Shown piece by piece: positions 27,133 through 36,162 of a stretch of 64,000 bases of DNA. The translations under genes and the position numbers were made by a program. Every line of letters begins with the position of its first letter. Positions within the stretch are counted from its first letter, which is position 1. The notes under the pieces were generated by a model. The model had not been told where the DNA came from and ran no database searches. It saw nothing but the letters and a program-made list of their open reading frames with translations. The DNA is from an uncultured Lachnospiraceae bacterium (GTDB lineage Bacteria > Bacillota > Clostridia > Lachnospirales > Lachnospiraceae): the NCBI GenBank assembly GCA_934385475.1, contig CAKRPS010000001.1, positions 57,196 to 121,195 of the forward strand, given 5' to 3'.

Positions 27133-28002
27133 TCAAGGTTTCTGTTGTGCCGCCAGCTTCTCATAAGCTTCACAGATATCCCTTGCCGGAATGCTGGCTG
27201 TCTCATTGCTGTCGGTTCCCCCGGCAATCATCCCAAGGAAATACCCCCGACTGTCAAATGTGCCGCCTCCCGACATTCCTTCACATACATACCCGCTCCC
27301 ATAGAGCATATTCTCTCCAAAAAGCGGGATATAAAACGCCAGATCCTCCAGTGTACCTTCATAACAAAACTGTTCTCTCTGCCCGCCTGCTCCGACATAG
27401 AAAACAGACTGACCCGGCTGCAACAGATACTCCCTTTCCTGTGGCACGTACTCCCATTCATACCCGCGCAGAGGGTCATTTATCTCTCTGACCGTTTGTA
27501 GCAGCTCTGCATCCAGCCCTTCTACCGGAATTTTCAGAAAACCCACATCATATTCCTGAGATCTTCCAAACAGGCCCGCGTGTGCCATTCCTCCCTGTTC
27601 AAAGCATACGATCCCTGTATCATCCTGCCAGTAGTCCAGCACATGTCCATTCGTCGCGATCACGATTCCATCCGGCTCCAGCCGGAAGACAATACCGCTT
27701 CCATAGGCACCCGGCATGTCTATTCTCACAACGCCGTTCCGGACCTTTTCATATGCCTTCTGTATGTCTTCGTGTTCCACAGGCTGCGTCCGAAGCATGC
27801 CAAGCGCTGCCATTCCTTCGTAAACGTCCTGATCCGATACCGCCTGTACAAGCGTTGGCAGCTCCTTATCTTTGGCTGCCGCACGCGTTGTCACAACAGG
27901 ACTACACAGAATTCCGGTCAGCAGAAAAAGCACTGTTTTCGTCACTATGCGCCGCCATCCGGCTTCTCTGCGTATATTTTTGTTTCCTAAAGCTTTATTC
28001 AT
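27133..28002 (-). CDS. Secreted trypsin-like (S1/HtrA-type) serine protease
   Basis: 289 residues. A basic N-terminus with a hydrophobic stretch (TVLFLLTGILCSPVV, about 23-37) forms a signal peptide or anchor. Catalytic elements are His in TNGHVLD, Asp in EYDVGFLKI and Ser in GMSGGGTF, in the right order. No PDZ domain is present. The upstream sequence AAAATTAGAAAATAAAACT lacks a clear Shine-Dalgarno. The start lies only about 20 bp after the rnpB terminator, so the promoter must be inside or upstream of rnpB unless read-through is used. The start codon is therefore less certain. Confidence 0.82.
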   Translation of the reverse strand: MNKALGNKNIRREAGWRRIVTKTVLFLLTGILCSPVVTTRAAAKDKELPTLVQAVSDQDVYEGMAALGMLRTQPVEHEDIQKAYEKVRNGVVRIDMPGAYGSGIVFRLEPDGIVIATNGHVLDYWQDDTGIVCFEQGGMAHAGLFGRSQEYDVGFLKIPVEGLDAELLQTVREINDPLRGYEWEYVPQEREYLLQPGQSVFYVGAGGQREQFCYEGTLEDLAFYIPLFGENMLYGSGYVCEGMSGGGTFDSRGYFLGMIAGGTDSNETASIPARDICEAYEKLAAQQKP

Positions 28003-28021
28003 AGTTTTATTTTCTAATTTT

Positions 28022-28059
28022 AAAAGAGACTCCGAATCGATTTCTCGGATCGAAGTCTC
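28022..28059 (-). terminator. rnpB terminator
   Basis: On the minus strand GAGACT...AGTCTC pairs across an inner CGA/CGG region and is followed by TTTTAAAATT. It sits 10 bp after the RNase P RNA 3' end and within the leader of the protease gene. Confidence 0.75.
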
Positions 28060-28068
28060 CTACCTTTC

Positions 28069-28432
28069 AAACTAAGCAGAACGATAAGCCGGGTTATGTC
28101 GTGAATGATCATCTATCTAGAATTATCGTTACCGATAATTTCAAGCGACCTACCTGAAAGCAGACCGGGCCGGTCTATCGCTTTCTATTTGGTCTTGCTT
28201 CGGATGGGGTTTACACAGCCCCCTTTGTTACCAAAGGAGCGGTAGTCTCTTACACTGCCATTCCACCCTTACCAAAGCCGGCTATGCCAGACTTTGGCGG
28301 TTTCTTTTCTATTGCACTAGCCTTGGAGTCACCTCCACCGGACGTTATCCGGCATCCTGCCCTGTGAAGCCCGGACTTTCCTCACCTGCACCCTTTCGTC
28401 TGTGCAGCCGCGATCATTTGTCCTACTTAGTT
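28069..28432 (-). ncRNA. rnpB: RNase P RNA (M1 RNA)
   Basis: About 364 nt, the catalytic RNA of RNase P. On the minus strand the conserved block GAGGAAAGTCCGGGCT lies near the 5' end. The internal GGTAAGGGTGGAATGG... and TGTGTAAACCCCATC segments and the 3' block TTATCGTTCTGCTTAG are recognisable. Ends AACTAAGTAGG and GCTTAGTT pair as helix P1. It is preceded by its own promoter, 52 bp after the nucleoside-kinase gene. Confidence 0.97.
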
Positions 28433-28442
28433 TTCTGATATC

Positions 28443-28471
28443 TTATTAAACTTTTCTGTTCCTGCCGTCCA
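28443..28471 (-). promoter_or_regulatory. Candidate rnpB promoter
   Basis: TGGACG (28466-28471) and TAATAA (28443-28448) on the minus strand with a 17-bp spacer, about 10 bp before the RNase P RNA 5' end. Confidence 0.5.
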
Positions 28472-28483
28472 TTTCATTCCGGA

Positions 28484-30139
28484 TCAGACATCAAAACAGC
28501 TTCCTCCTACAAACTCCCTGCAAAGGGAATTGTTCGGAAGTCCTTCACTGCTGATCCCCAGAAAGTACTCCAGGAATTTCAAAAGTCTCTTTGCCTCATA
28601 ATACTCCGGCGTTCCTTTGGGGATATTGAAAAGGAGCGGTTCCGCATACTGTTTGATCACTGCCAGTTCATAGATCATTGCAGAGTTGAACATGGCATCC
28701 GCCTCCTCCTGGAAGGGGAAGATGTACTTTTCTTCTCCGCGTCTTACCGATGCCCACATGGCGATCGTTTTCTGTGCAGAAGTGCCTCTCGTTCTCGCAT
28801 CCCTGACCATCCTCCGAAGAAGTCTTCCATCGGTGGTCGGTATCCGGTTATGTTCATCTATATTCAACGTTGTCAGTGCGCTGATATAAATTTTATATTT
28901 GCTCTCTGCCGGAAGCGTATAGGACATTTTCTCATTCAGTCCGTGGATTCCTTCGATCACAAGGATATCATCTGCCTTGAGAACTGTCGCCTTTGTGCTG
29001 TACTCACGTTTTCCGGTTTTGAAGTTAAAAATAGGAAGATGCACACACTCTCCTGCTAACAGCCTGCTCATATCCTTGTTGAACTGTTCTACATCCAACG
29101 CTTCCAGACATTCATAATCCGGGTTGCCATCCTCGTCGATTGGCGTCTGATCATGGTTCAGATAGTAATTGTCAAGGGCTATCGGATGTGGGTTAAGTCC
29201 ATAGGTACGAAGCTGTATGGACAGACGGTGGGAAAAGGTTGTTTTCCCGGAGGAAGACGGTCCTGCGATCATGACAAACTTTACACCCTGTCTTCCAGCG
29301 ATATCCTGTGCGATCTCTCCGATCCTTCTCTCCTGCAGTGCCTCCTGCACCAGAATGATATCCGCGATATCTCCCTCGCAGATTTTGTTGTTCAGATCTC
29401 CTACCGTATCAATTTCCATCTCCTGATTCCATGCGCAGGCCTGCATCAGCGTTTTAAACAACTGCTTTCTCGGCACGAACTGCGGAAGTGTCTCCGGATC
29501 CTCCTTTTCCGGGAGCACAAGCACCATGCCATCCTCGTAGGGCATCAGGTCAAACCATTTGACATATCCGGTACTCGGCATCATATAGCCATAGAAATAA
29601 TCATAATAATCGCCAAGGCAGTACACGTTGATACTCGAACTCCTTCTGTAACGGAACAACGATACCTTATCTTTCATGCCAAGCGCCTCAAAAAGGGCTA
29701 TCGCCTCTTCCGCCGGATAGGATTTCTTGGTCACCAGCATATCCATATCTGCCAGTTCGCCCATCCGGTCCTTAATCCTCTCAATCGTTTCCGCATCCAG
29801 TTTCATACCGTTCTTAAAGCTGCAATAATAACCGGGGCCGATCGTAAACTCCACCTTGACATTGGATGCTGCCTCCATACCGGCAACGTCCTTGACCGCC
29901 TTCATCATCAGCATAACGGCCGAACGCACATAGGTCTTATGTCCGATCATATCGCTGTATGTAATAAAGTCCAGTTCACAATCCCGGTCCACACGCTTCA
30001 TCAGCTCCCTGATCTTACCATTTACAACCACCAGCGCGATCGGACTGGTATAATTGTTCTGATACTCCTGCGCGATGATTTCATATTTGATCCCATCCTC
30101 ATACAGTTTTTCTTTTCCTGCAATTTTGATCGTCACCAT
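28484..30139 (-). CDS. TGS-domain / uridine-kinase-like nucleoside kinase fusion
   Basis: 551 residues. The N-terminus (VTIKIAGKEKLYEDGIKYEIIAQEY) resembles a TGS domain, followed by a ThrRS-like N2 region (about 60-250). The C-terminal half is a P-loop kinase with GPSSSGKTTF (about 295-304) and DNYYLNHDQTP, as in uridine kinases. The architecture is common in Clostridia and is annotated as nucleoside kinase; its substrate is not well established. It follows trmK by 23 bp in the dgt-dnaG-rpoD block. Confidence 0.88.
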   Translation of the reverse strand: MVTIKIAGKEKLYEDGIKYEIIAQEYQNNYTSPIALVVVNGKIRELMKRVDRDCELDFITYSDMIGHKTYVRSAVMLMMKAVKDVAGMEAASNVKVEFTIGPGYYCSFKNGMKLDAETIERIKDRMGELADMDMLVTKKSYPAEEAIALFEALGMKDKVSLFRYRRSSSINVYCLGDYYDYFYGYMMPSTGYVKWFDLMPYEDGMVLVLPEKEDPETLPQFVPRKQLFKTLMQACAWNQEMEIDTVGDLNNKICEGDIADIILVQEALQERRIGEIAQDIAGRQGVKFVMIAGPSSSGKTTFSHRLSIQLRTYGLNPHPIALDNYYLNHDQTPIDEDGNPDYECLEALDVEQFNKDMSRLLAGECVHLPIFNFKTGKREYSTKATVLKADDILVIEGIHGLNEKMSYTLPAESKYKIYISALTTLNIDEHNRIPTTDGRLLRRMVRDARTRGTSAQKTIAMWASVRRGEEKYIFPFQEEADAMFNSAMIYELAVIKQYAEPLLFNIPKGTPEYYEAKRLLKFLEYFLGISSEGLPNNSLCREFVGGSCFDV

Positions 30140-30162
30140 AGGCCAGACCTCCTTATCCGTTC

Positions 30163-30888
30163 TTATTGCATAATCTCCAATGCTCTTTCCGTATCTGCAA
30201 GCTTTCTTTGCATCTCCTGAAATCGATCTTTTCTTGCCTTCTCCTCCAGTCCCTGCTTTGCAAGACTTTGCATAATCTCCTGATAAATTCTTTTCTCACA
30301 GTGCAGATAAGATTGTAAAACCTCTGACTTGTTCTGTAAAAGAAGTGCACCATACCGGTCACCGAGGGTTCTGTCGATCCCTGCTGTCTCCGGCATCTGC
30401 TCTTTCTCTTTCACAGCACGCATCATGGGGTAGAATTTGCCGTCTTCCTCTATCATATTCTCCTGCACGATATAATATCCCTCATCCCGCAGTCTCCCCC
30501 GGAACCATTCCAGTTCCGACTGTGGCTGCAGGATCAGTTCACGGAAAGAATCCGTCTTCTCTTTCTGTTCTAACAGAATCCGCATCATCAGCTTTCCGCC
30601 CATTCCTGCGCAGATCAGTGAATCCGCTTCTCCTATATTATAATTATGTAAACCATCCGACAATCTGGTCTCTATTAATTCTTCAAGACCTTGTTCCTGC
30701 ACATGCTCTTTTGCTGCACGCAAAGGCCCTTCCCGGACATCCATGGCAAGAACTCCCGGGCTGATCTTGTGCTGTACCAGATAAATCGATACAAATCCAT
30801 GGTCACATCCAACATCACAGACACGGCTGCCATGTGTCACAAGATCAGCCACCGCCTGCATTCTCCCTGACAAAACAATGGTGCCCAT
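30163..30888 (-). CDS. trmK: tRNA (adenine22-N1)-methyltransferase
   Basis: 241 residues. VCDVGCDHGFVSIYL near residue 25 is the SAM-binding motif I, and DSLICAGMGGKLMMRIL the DAxxxxGMGG region of TrmK/COG2384. It methylates A22 of certain tRNAs. Its ATG overlaps the rpoD stop (TGATG). The usual downstream Nif3-like gene is missing; a nucleoside kinase takes its place. The C-terminal half is helical, as in the family. Confidence 0.92.
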   Translation of the reverse strand: MGTIVLSGRMQAVADLVTHGSRVCDVGCDHGFVSIYLVQHKISPGVLAMDVREGPLRAAKEHVQEQGLEELIETRLSDGLHNYNIGEADSLICAGMGGKLMMRILLEQKEKTDSFRELILQPQSELEWFRGRLRDEGYYIVQENMIEEDGKFYPMMRAVKEKEQMPETAGIDRTLGDRYGALLLQNKSEVLQSYLHCEKRIYQEIMQSLAKQGLEEKARKDRFQEMQRKLADTERALEIMQ

Positions 30889-32012
30889 CAGTCGAGATAA
30901 TCCTTAAGCTTCCGGCTTCTGCTCGGATGACGCAGCTTACGCAGTGCCTTTGCCTCGATCTGACGGATACGCTCACGGGTAACGTTAAATTCTTTGCCCA
31001 CTTCTTCCAGAGTTCTGGCTCTTCCATCATCCAGACCAAAACGAAGACGTAATACCTTCTGCTCTCTCTCGGTAAGTGTTCCAAGCACCTCCACGAGCTG
31101 CTCTTTCAACAAGGTAAAGGCGGCAGCATCTGCCGGTACCGGCACATTGTCATCCTGAATAAAGTCTCCAAGATGGCTGTCCTCCTCCTCACCGATCGGA
31201 GTCTCGAGGGAAACCGGCTCCTGGGAAATCTTGAGAATCTCGCGCACTCTCTCCACCGGCATATTCATCTGCTCAGCAATCTCTTCCGGGGTAGGTTCAC
31301 GCCCCAGTTCCTGCAGCAGCTGTCTGCTCACGCGGATCAGTTTGTTGATCGTCTCAACCATATGCACCGGAATACGGATTGTTCTTGCCTGATCCGCAAT
31401 GGCTCTTGTGATCGCCTGACGAATCCACCATGTCGCATAGGTGGAAAATTTATATCCTTTTCGGTAATCGAACTTCTCAACCGCCTTGATCAGACCCAGA
31501 TTTCCTTCCTGGATCAGGTCAAGGAACAGCATTCCACGTCCTACATAACGCTTTGCAATGCTGACAACCAGACGCAGATTCGCCTCAGCCAGACGTTTCT
31601 TCGCCTCCTCGTCCCCCATCTCCATCTTCTTGGCAAGCTCTATCTCTTCCTCTGCGGAAAGAAGCGGAACCTTTCCGATCTCTTTCAGATACATTCTGAC
31701 CGGATCTTCGATGCTGACTCCATCCGGCACGGACAGGTCAATGTTCTCAACATCCACCTCGTCCTCTTCGGACAGCATAATCTCCTCATCGGCGTCATCA
31801 TCGTCCTCTGTGATCCGAAGTACATCCACGTTATTCTGCTCCAGGGTCTCCAGAATGCGGTCAAACTGCTCCTCTTCGAGGGAAAGATCCGCAAAGAAAT
31901 CATTGATTTCCTGATACTCCAGAACATTCTTTTTCTTCTTCGCAACAGCTAAGAGCTCCTTGAGACGCTCTTCAAACTTTGCCTGTGCATTTTCGTCCAT
32001 TATTTGGTCCAT
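30888..32012 (-). CDS. rpoD: Primary RNA polymerase sigma factor RpoD (SigA)
   Basis: 374 residues: acidic region 1.1, [16 protein letters not shown] (1.2), region 2 with [16 protein letters not shown] (2.3-2.4), region 3, and region 4 with [19 protein letters not shown]. The start is ambiguous: the ATG at 32012 abuts GGAAGG, so the in-frame ATG at 32000 (MDENAQ), 12 bases after GGAAGG, may be the real one. It lies in the conserved dnaG-rpoD order. Confidence 0.97.
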   Translation of the reverse strand: MDQIMDENAQAKFEERLKELLAVAKKKKNVLEYQEINDFFADLSLEEEQFDRILETLEQNNVDVLRITEDDDDADEEIMLSEEDEVDVENIDLSVPDGVSIEDPVRMYLKEIGKVPLLSAEEEIELAKKMEMGDEEAKKRLAEANLRLVVSIAKRYVGRGMLFLDLIQEGNLGLIKAVEKFDYRKGYKFSTYATWWIRQAITRAIADQARTIRIPVHMVETINKLIRVSRQLLQELGREPTPEEIAEQMNMPVERVREILKISQEPVSLETPIGEEEDSHLGDFIQDDNVPVPADAAAFTLLKEQLVEVLGTLTEREQKVLRLRFGLDDGRARTLEEVGKEFNVTRERIRQIEAKALRKLRHPSRSRKLKDYLD

Positions 32013-32036
32013 CCTTCCTGTGTTAGCTTACCCCCA

Positions 32037-33806
32037 TTACAGGGAAATATGCGTTTTACTCAGCGCCTCCAGCGCTTTTTTACCTGAAATCACTTTTTGG
32101 AGTGCATCCATATCCGCACCCATTTTATCGGAATAATAGTCAAAGCTGTTTTTCTTGACTGCGTACAGGATATCATGAAAAGCTTTTTCCTGCTCCTGCC
32201 TGGTCGTGATCTCTTCCAGCTTTGTATTAAAAATCTCTGCAACCGCCTGCTGTTCCTGCTCTTCTTCAAATGCGCTGATAATCGCAGCCGGATGATACTG
32301 TCCAGCTTCCAGATCTGTAAAAAGCTTCTCAGCCACCTGTCTGTAAAGCTCCTCCGTGAAGTCCTCCGCGCTGATGTACGGTTTGATCTTCTGGTAAATT
32401 CCCGGTTCCTCCGCAATCCATGTCAGCAAAAGGCGCTGTGACCGCTTCTGGTTTTCCTCCGGCTTGTCCTTCCGGGTCACGGTGGGCTTCGGTCTCGTCA
32501 CCGGCTGCACCAGCCCGGTTCTTGCCGCGTAGCTGCTGACCAGCTTGCGCAGATTATCACACCCGAGATGATACTTCTCGGCAACCGCCTGAATATAGTT
32601 TTCACGCTCCACCTCTTCCTCGAACGTGCAAAGCTTCTTCGCAATCTCCCGGTGGAATTCCGTCTTGGATTCGGGGTCATCCATATTATAATTTTCCTTC
32701 AGAATCCTCAGTTCAAAGAAAAAGCTGTTCTCCGCCTGATCGATCCTCTCCTGAAAAGCCTCAGTTCCAAGGTTCTTGATAAATTCATCCGGGTCCTTAT
32801 AGGGTCGCATGTTAATCACCTTGCCCCGAAGTCCGGCCTCCTTCAGAATACCGATCGCGCGCAGTGCCGCCCTTACACCGGCCCCGTCACTGTCATAGGC
32901 AAGCAGCACCTCCGGCGCATATCGTTTCAACAGACCTGCTTGTCCCACCGTAAAGGCTGTTCCAAGCGAAGCTACCGCCTGGTTAAATCCCGCCTGGTGC
33001 ATTGCGATGACATCCATATAGCCCTCACACAGGATCATATTGCCCTTGCGGGAGGTTCTCGCAAAATTCAGGCCGTACAGATTCCGGCTTTTGTCAAAGA
33101 TCAGCGTTTCCGGCGAATTCAGGTACTTGGGCTTCGCATCGCCCATCACGCGGCCGCCAAAACCGATCACCCGATGGTTACTGTCCTGTATTGGATACAT
33201 GACCCTGTTAAAAAAGGAATCATGTAGTCCACGTCTCTCATCAAAGCCGGTCAGACCGGACTCTTTGATCAGTGCATCCTGATAGCCCTTGGACCGCAGG
33301 TACGCTGTCAGATCACTTCCCGAACCATCCGCATAGCCGAGTCCGAACTTCTTGATCGTTTCGTCCGAAAGCTTTCGCCCGGTCAGGTACTGATACCCTC
33401 TCTTCCCCTTGGGGGAGCGTAACATATAATAGAAGTAGCGTGCCGCCTCCTTGTTGATCTCCAACAAAATGCTGCGTTTGCTGTCCCGTCTGCGCGATTC
33501 CTCGGATTGCTCTGCCTCCGGCAGTGCTACACCCGCCCGGTCTGCCAGCATCCTGACAGCCTCCTGAAAGGTCGCATTTTCATATTTCATCAGAAATGTG
33601 ATCACATTGCCACCGGCCCCGCACCCAAAGCAGTAAAACATCTGCTTGGTGCCGGATACGGAAAAGGATGGGGACTTTTCATTGTGAAACGGACAAAGTC
33701 CAAAATAGCTGTTCCCCTTCTTCTGTATCCGGACATAGCCGGAGATCACATCCACGATATCATTTTTCATTCTGATCTCTTCGATCAGTTCATCCGAGTA
33801 ATACAT
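32037..33806 (-). CDS. dnaG: DNA primase
   Basis: 589 residues from the ATG at 33806, with GGAG six bases before; the longer frame starts inside that region. A CHC2 zinc ribbon (CPFHNEKSPSF ... CFGCGAGG) is near residues 34-60. The TOPRIM core has LCEGYMDVIA and LLAYDSDGAG. The C-terminal helicase-binding domain is present. It makes primers for replication. It lies 20 bp after dgt and about 25-37 bp before rpoD. Confidence 0.97.
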   Translation of the reverse strand: MYYSDELIEEIRMKNDIVDVISGYVRIQKKGNSYFGLCPFHNEKSPSFSVSGTKQMFYCFGCGAGGNVITFLMKYENATFQEAVRMLADRAGVALPEAEQSEESRRRDSKRSILLEINKEAARYFYYMLRSPKGKRGYQYLTGRKLSDETIKKFGLGYADGSGSDLTAYLRSKGYQDALIKESGLTGFDERRGLHDSFFNRVMYPIQDSNHRVIGFGGRVMGDAKPKYLNSPETLIFDKSRNLYGLNFARTSRKGNMILCEGYMDVIAMHQAGFNQAVASLGTAFTVGQAGLLKRYAPEVLLAYDSDGAGVRAALRAIGILKEAGLRGKVINMRPYKDPDEFIKNLGTEAFQERIDQAENSFFFELRILKENYNMDDPESKTEFHREIAKKLCTFEEEVERENYIQAVAEKYHLGCDNLRKLVSSYAARTGLVQPVTRPKPTVTRKDKPEENQKRSQRLLLTWIAEEPGIYQKIKPYISAEDFTEELYRQVAEKLFTDLEAGQYHPAAIISAFEEEQEQQAVAEIFNTKLEEITTRQEQEKAFHDILYAVKKNSFDYYSDKMGADMDALQKVISGKKALEALSKTHISL

Positions 33807-33826
33807 AGCCTGCTCCAAAAACACTT

Positions 33827-34831
33827 TTATCCATGCCAGGTTTTCGGTATATAAATCTCCTGATACTGGGCAATGGCAAACCGGTCCGTCATCGCTCCTA
33901 TGTAATCACACACAATCTTCTCCAGAGGCTCTCCGCCGTCATACAGCCGCAACAGAAATTTGGGCAGAAGCTCTGTGTGATCCATGTAGTATTCATACAG
34001 GGTAACGATCAGGTTCTCTGCCTTGCCCTCCTCGCTCTTTGCTACAGGATTTTTGTACACGTTCATAAACATAAACCTTCGCATCTCCTGCATAGCCTGC
34101 GCAGCCTCCGGCGACATGCAGATGTCATTTTTGCCTCTGCTGTTGGTCACAATATTATGGATAAAAAAGTCCAGTCTCTTCCCGCAGCTGTCTCCGATGA
34201 CCTGACAGATTTCCTTTGGCACATCCGACTCCTGCAGGATTCCTCCCCGGATCGCATCATCCATATCGTGATGAATGTACGCGATCTTGTCAGAGAGACG
34301 CACAATTTTGCCCTCCAGCGTCGACGGCATATTGGATGTCTGGTGATTCAAAATGCCATCCCGCACTTCCCAGGTAAGATTGATGCCCTGTCCCTCTTTC
34401 TCCAGAATATCCACCGTCCGGACACTCTGTTCGTTGTGCTTAAAGCCATACGGGCATGCCCTGTTGAGCGCTCTCTCTCCCGCGTGCCCAAAAGGTGTAT
34501 GTCCCAGATCATGTCCAAGCGCGATTGCCTCCACCAGATCCTCGTTAAGCTGCAACGCTTTCGCTATTGTTCTGGCCGTCTGGCTCACCTCAAGTGTGTG
34601 TGTCAGTCTCGTTCTGTAGTGATCGCCCTCCGGTGTCAGAAACACCTGCGTCTTATCCTTCAGTCTGCGGAAAGACTTACTGTGAATGATCCTGTCCCTG
34701 TCTCTTTGAAAAACCGGACGGATATCACACTGTTCCTCTTCCTTCAGCCTTCCTCTGGAATTCATGCTCAGCATGGCATACGGGCTAAGGTATTCTTTTT
34801 CCCACTGTTCCAAACCTTCTCGTATATTCAT
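33827..34831 (-). CDS. dgt: Deoxyguanosinetriphosphate triphosphohydrolase-like HD protein
   Basis: 334 residues from the ATG at 34831 (AAAGG eight bases upstream). The HD-domain metal motif is HTLEVSQTAR... with LGHDLGHTPFGHAGE near 95-110, and KSFRRLKDKTQVF is conserved. The family hydrolyses dNTPs to nucleoside and triphosphate. It is the first gene of the dgt-dnaG-rpoD-trmK block, an arrangement common in Firmicutes. Confidence 0.94.
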   Translation of the reverse strand: MNIREGLEQWEKEYLSPYAMLSMNSRGRLKEEEQCDIRPVFQRDRDRIIHSKSFRRLKDKTQVFLTPEGDHYRTRLTHTLEVSQTARTIAKALQLNEDLVEAIALGHDLGHTPFGHAGERALNRACPYGFKHNEQSVRTVDILEKEGQGINLTWEVRDGILNHQTSNMPSTLEGKIVRLSDKIAYIHHDMDDAIRGGILQESDVPKEICQVIGDSCGKRLDFFIHNIVTNSRGKNDICMSPEAAQAMQEMRRFMFMNVYKNPVAKSEEGKAENLIVTLYEYYMDHTELLPKFLLRLYDGGEPLEKIVCDYIGAMTDRFAIAQYQEIYIPKTWHG

Positions 34832-34905
34832 GAATATTGCCTTTCTCTTCCGAAAAAACAACCATCCTACCAATATTATTCGCGGTCGCCGGGCAAAATC
34901 CTTTT

Positions 34906-35835
34906 TTATCTGCAAATATCATAAATAAATTCTGCATTTTTATCCATCGCCTCATACGCTGTCTTGAACGGAGACATCTGAAACACATGCCACATTCCCT
35001 TAAAAACATCCATTTTCACGGAAACGTTCGCCTTTAACAGCTTCTTGTACAGCATGATGGAATCATCCAGCAGCACCTCGTTATTTCCCACCTGGATATA
35101 GACGGGAGGGAAATTCTCGAAATTGCCAAACAGAGGAGAAATTCCGGGATTGGTCAGATCCTCACCTTTTGCATAGTTGTCGATCATCTCCTGCAGATAG
35201 GCGGCATTCAGCACCGGATCAATCTGCGCTCTCGTCGTATGGGATTTTCCTGATGAAGTAAGGTCTGTCCACGGCGACATCAAAACCAGTCCTCTCGGAA
35301 GAATTCTTCCCTGCTCCTTCAACTTCAGCACCAGCGACAGTGCAAGATTGCCACCCGCAGAGTCTCCTGCCACGATGATATCTCTCGCTCCATACCCGAG
35401 CAGCATCAGATAATTCCAGATCATCATGGCATCCTCTGTCGCCGCCGGATAGGGATGCTCCGGTGCCAGCCGATAATCAAAGCTGAGAACATCCATCGAG
35501 GTAGAAGAAGCCAGCTTGCCTGTAAGTGTCCTGGCATACAGACTGCTTCCCGTCGAGTATCCACCTCCATGACAGTACAAAATAACGTACTTTTTCATAT
35601 GGGCGCGGTCCACCTTGACCCACTCACAGTGAATCGGCTTATGCAGATCCGGCCGTCCGCACTGCAACGGCTTTATCTCCGCCTCTTCTATGAGGATATC
35701 CTTTGCACTCCCAAGAAGTGCTCCCAGATGATCCTGCGACTGCCTGTGTTTCTCGATATCCGCATTTTCCACTACTCCGTGCATTCTCTTGATCAGATTC
35801 ATCAGATTTGCATTTCTTTTCTCAGATATAGGCAT
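34906..35835 (-). CDS. HSL-type alpha/beta hydrolase (esterase)
   Basis: 309 residues. The oxyanion motif CHGGGY is near 105-110, the nucleophile is in AGDSAGGN near 165-172, Asp follows NEVLLDDS and His is in GMWHVF, the complete triad of the hormone-sensitive-lipase family. YRLAPEHPYPAA is also typical. Substrates are small acyl esters. It diverges from an acyltransferase plus DUF6320 operon, so esterification and hydrolysis of the same metabolite is a reasonable inference. It has no signal peptide. Confidence 0.9.
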   Translation of the reverse strand: MPISEKRNANLMNLIKRMHGVVENADIEKHRQSQDHLGALLGSAKDILIEEAEIKPLQCGRPDLHKPIHCEWVKVDRAHMKKYVILYCHGGGYSTGSSLYARTLTGKLASSTSMDVLSFDYRLAPEHPYPAATEDAMMIWNYLMLLGYGARDIIVAGDSAGGNLALSLVLKLKEQGRILPRGLVLMSPWTDLTSSGKSHTTRAQIDPVLNAAYLQEMIDNYAKGEDLTNPGISPLFGNFENFPPVYIQVGNNEVLLDDSIMLYKKLLKANVSVKMDVFKGMWHVFQMSPFKTAYEAMDKNAEFIYDICR

Positions 35836-35890
35836 GGTAATCCTATCCTCCCGCAGTCCACTGCATTTTAGTCATATTTCTGTTTCGCTC

Positions 35891-35920
35891 ATTGTAACAT
35901 TATCTTGACACTCCGGGCAA
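35891..35920 (-). promoter_or_regulatory. Candidate promoter of the HSL esterase
   Basis: TTGCCC (35915-35920) and TACAAT (35891-35896) on the minus strand with an 18-bp spacer, about 55 bp before the esterase start. Confidence 0.5.
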
Positions 35921-35929
35921 GCACCGTAA

Positions 35930-35958
35930 TTGTGAAACCCACATATATATGATATAAT
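35930..35958 (+). promoter_or_regulatory. Promoter reading into the hairpin array and acyltransferase gene
   Basis: TTGTGA (35930-35935) and TATAAT (35953-35958) with 17 bp between. The predicted start near 35965 would place the whole hairpin array in a ~198-nt leader. Confidence 0.6.
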
Positions 35959-36130
35959 GGGCCTCATAGAAAACCAAGCGGCTGCGTAGCAGACATTTGG
36001 TTTTCTGGGCCCATTAACGAGCATGCATCTGCCGAAGGCAGATAAAGAGTGCGTAGCACGGGCATGCAAGTAAAATGCAGAAGTCCAAAAACAGCGGCTC
36101 CGCAGGAGACATTTGGTTTTCTGGACCTCA
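35958..36130. repeat. Array of palindromic hairpins with two related copies
   Basis: Copy 1 (35958-36013) pairs TGGGCC/GGCCCA and AGAAAACCAA/TTGGTTTTCT with an inner CTGC-GTA-GCAG. Copy 2 (36082-36127) repeats AGCGGCT.CG.AG.AGACATTTGG with its own arms GTCCA/TGGAC and CTCC-GCA-GGAG. Between them GCATGC arms (36021 and 36062) enclose ATCTGCC-GAA-GGCAGAT and GTGC-GTA-GCAC, a three-way junction. It lies between the divergent esterase and acyltransferase genes. It could be a REP/MITE-like mosaic or a structured leader. Short open frames across it are not credible genes. Confidence 0.75.
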
Positions 36131-36162
36131 TGAGTTTATAATAATTAGAAACGGAGATAACT

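Noticed and set aside
29153..30220. 355-codon plus-strand frame opposite the nucleoside kinase
   Set aside because: It is antisense to a gene with clear TGS and P-loop motifs and has no start signal.
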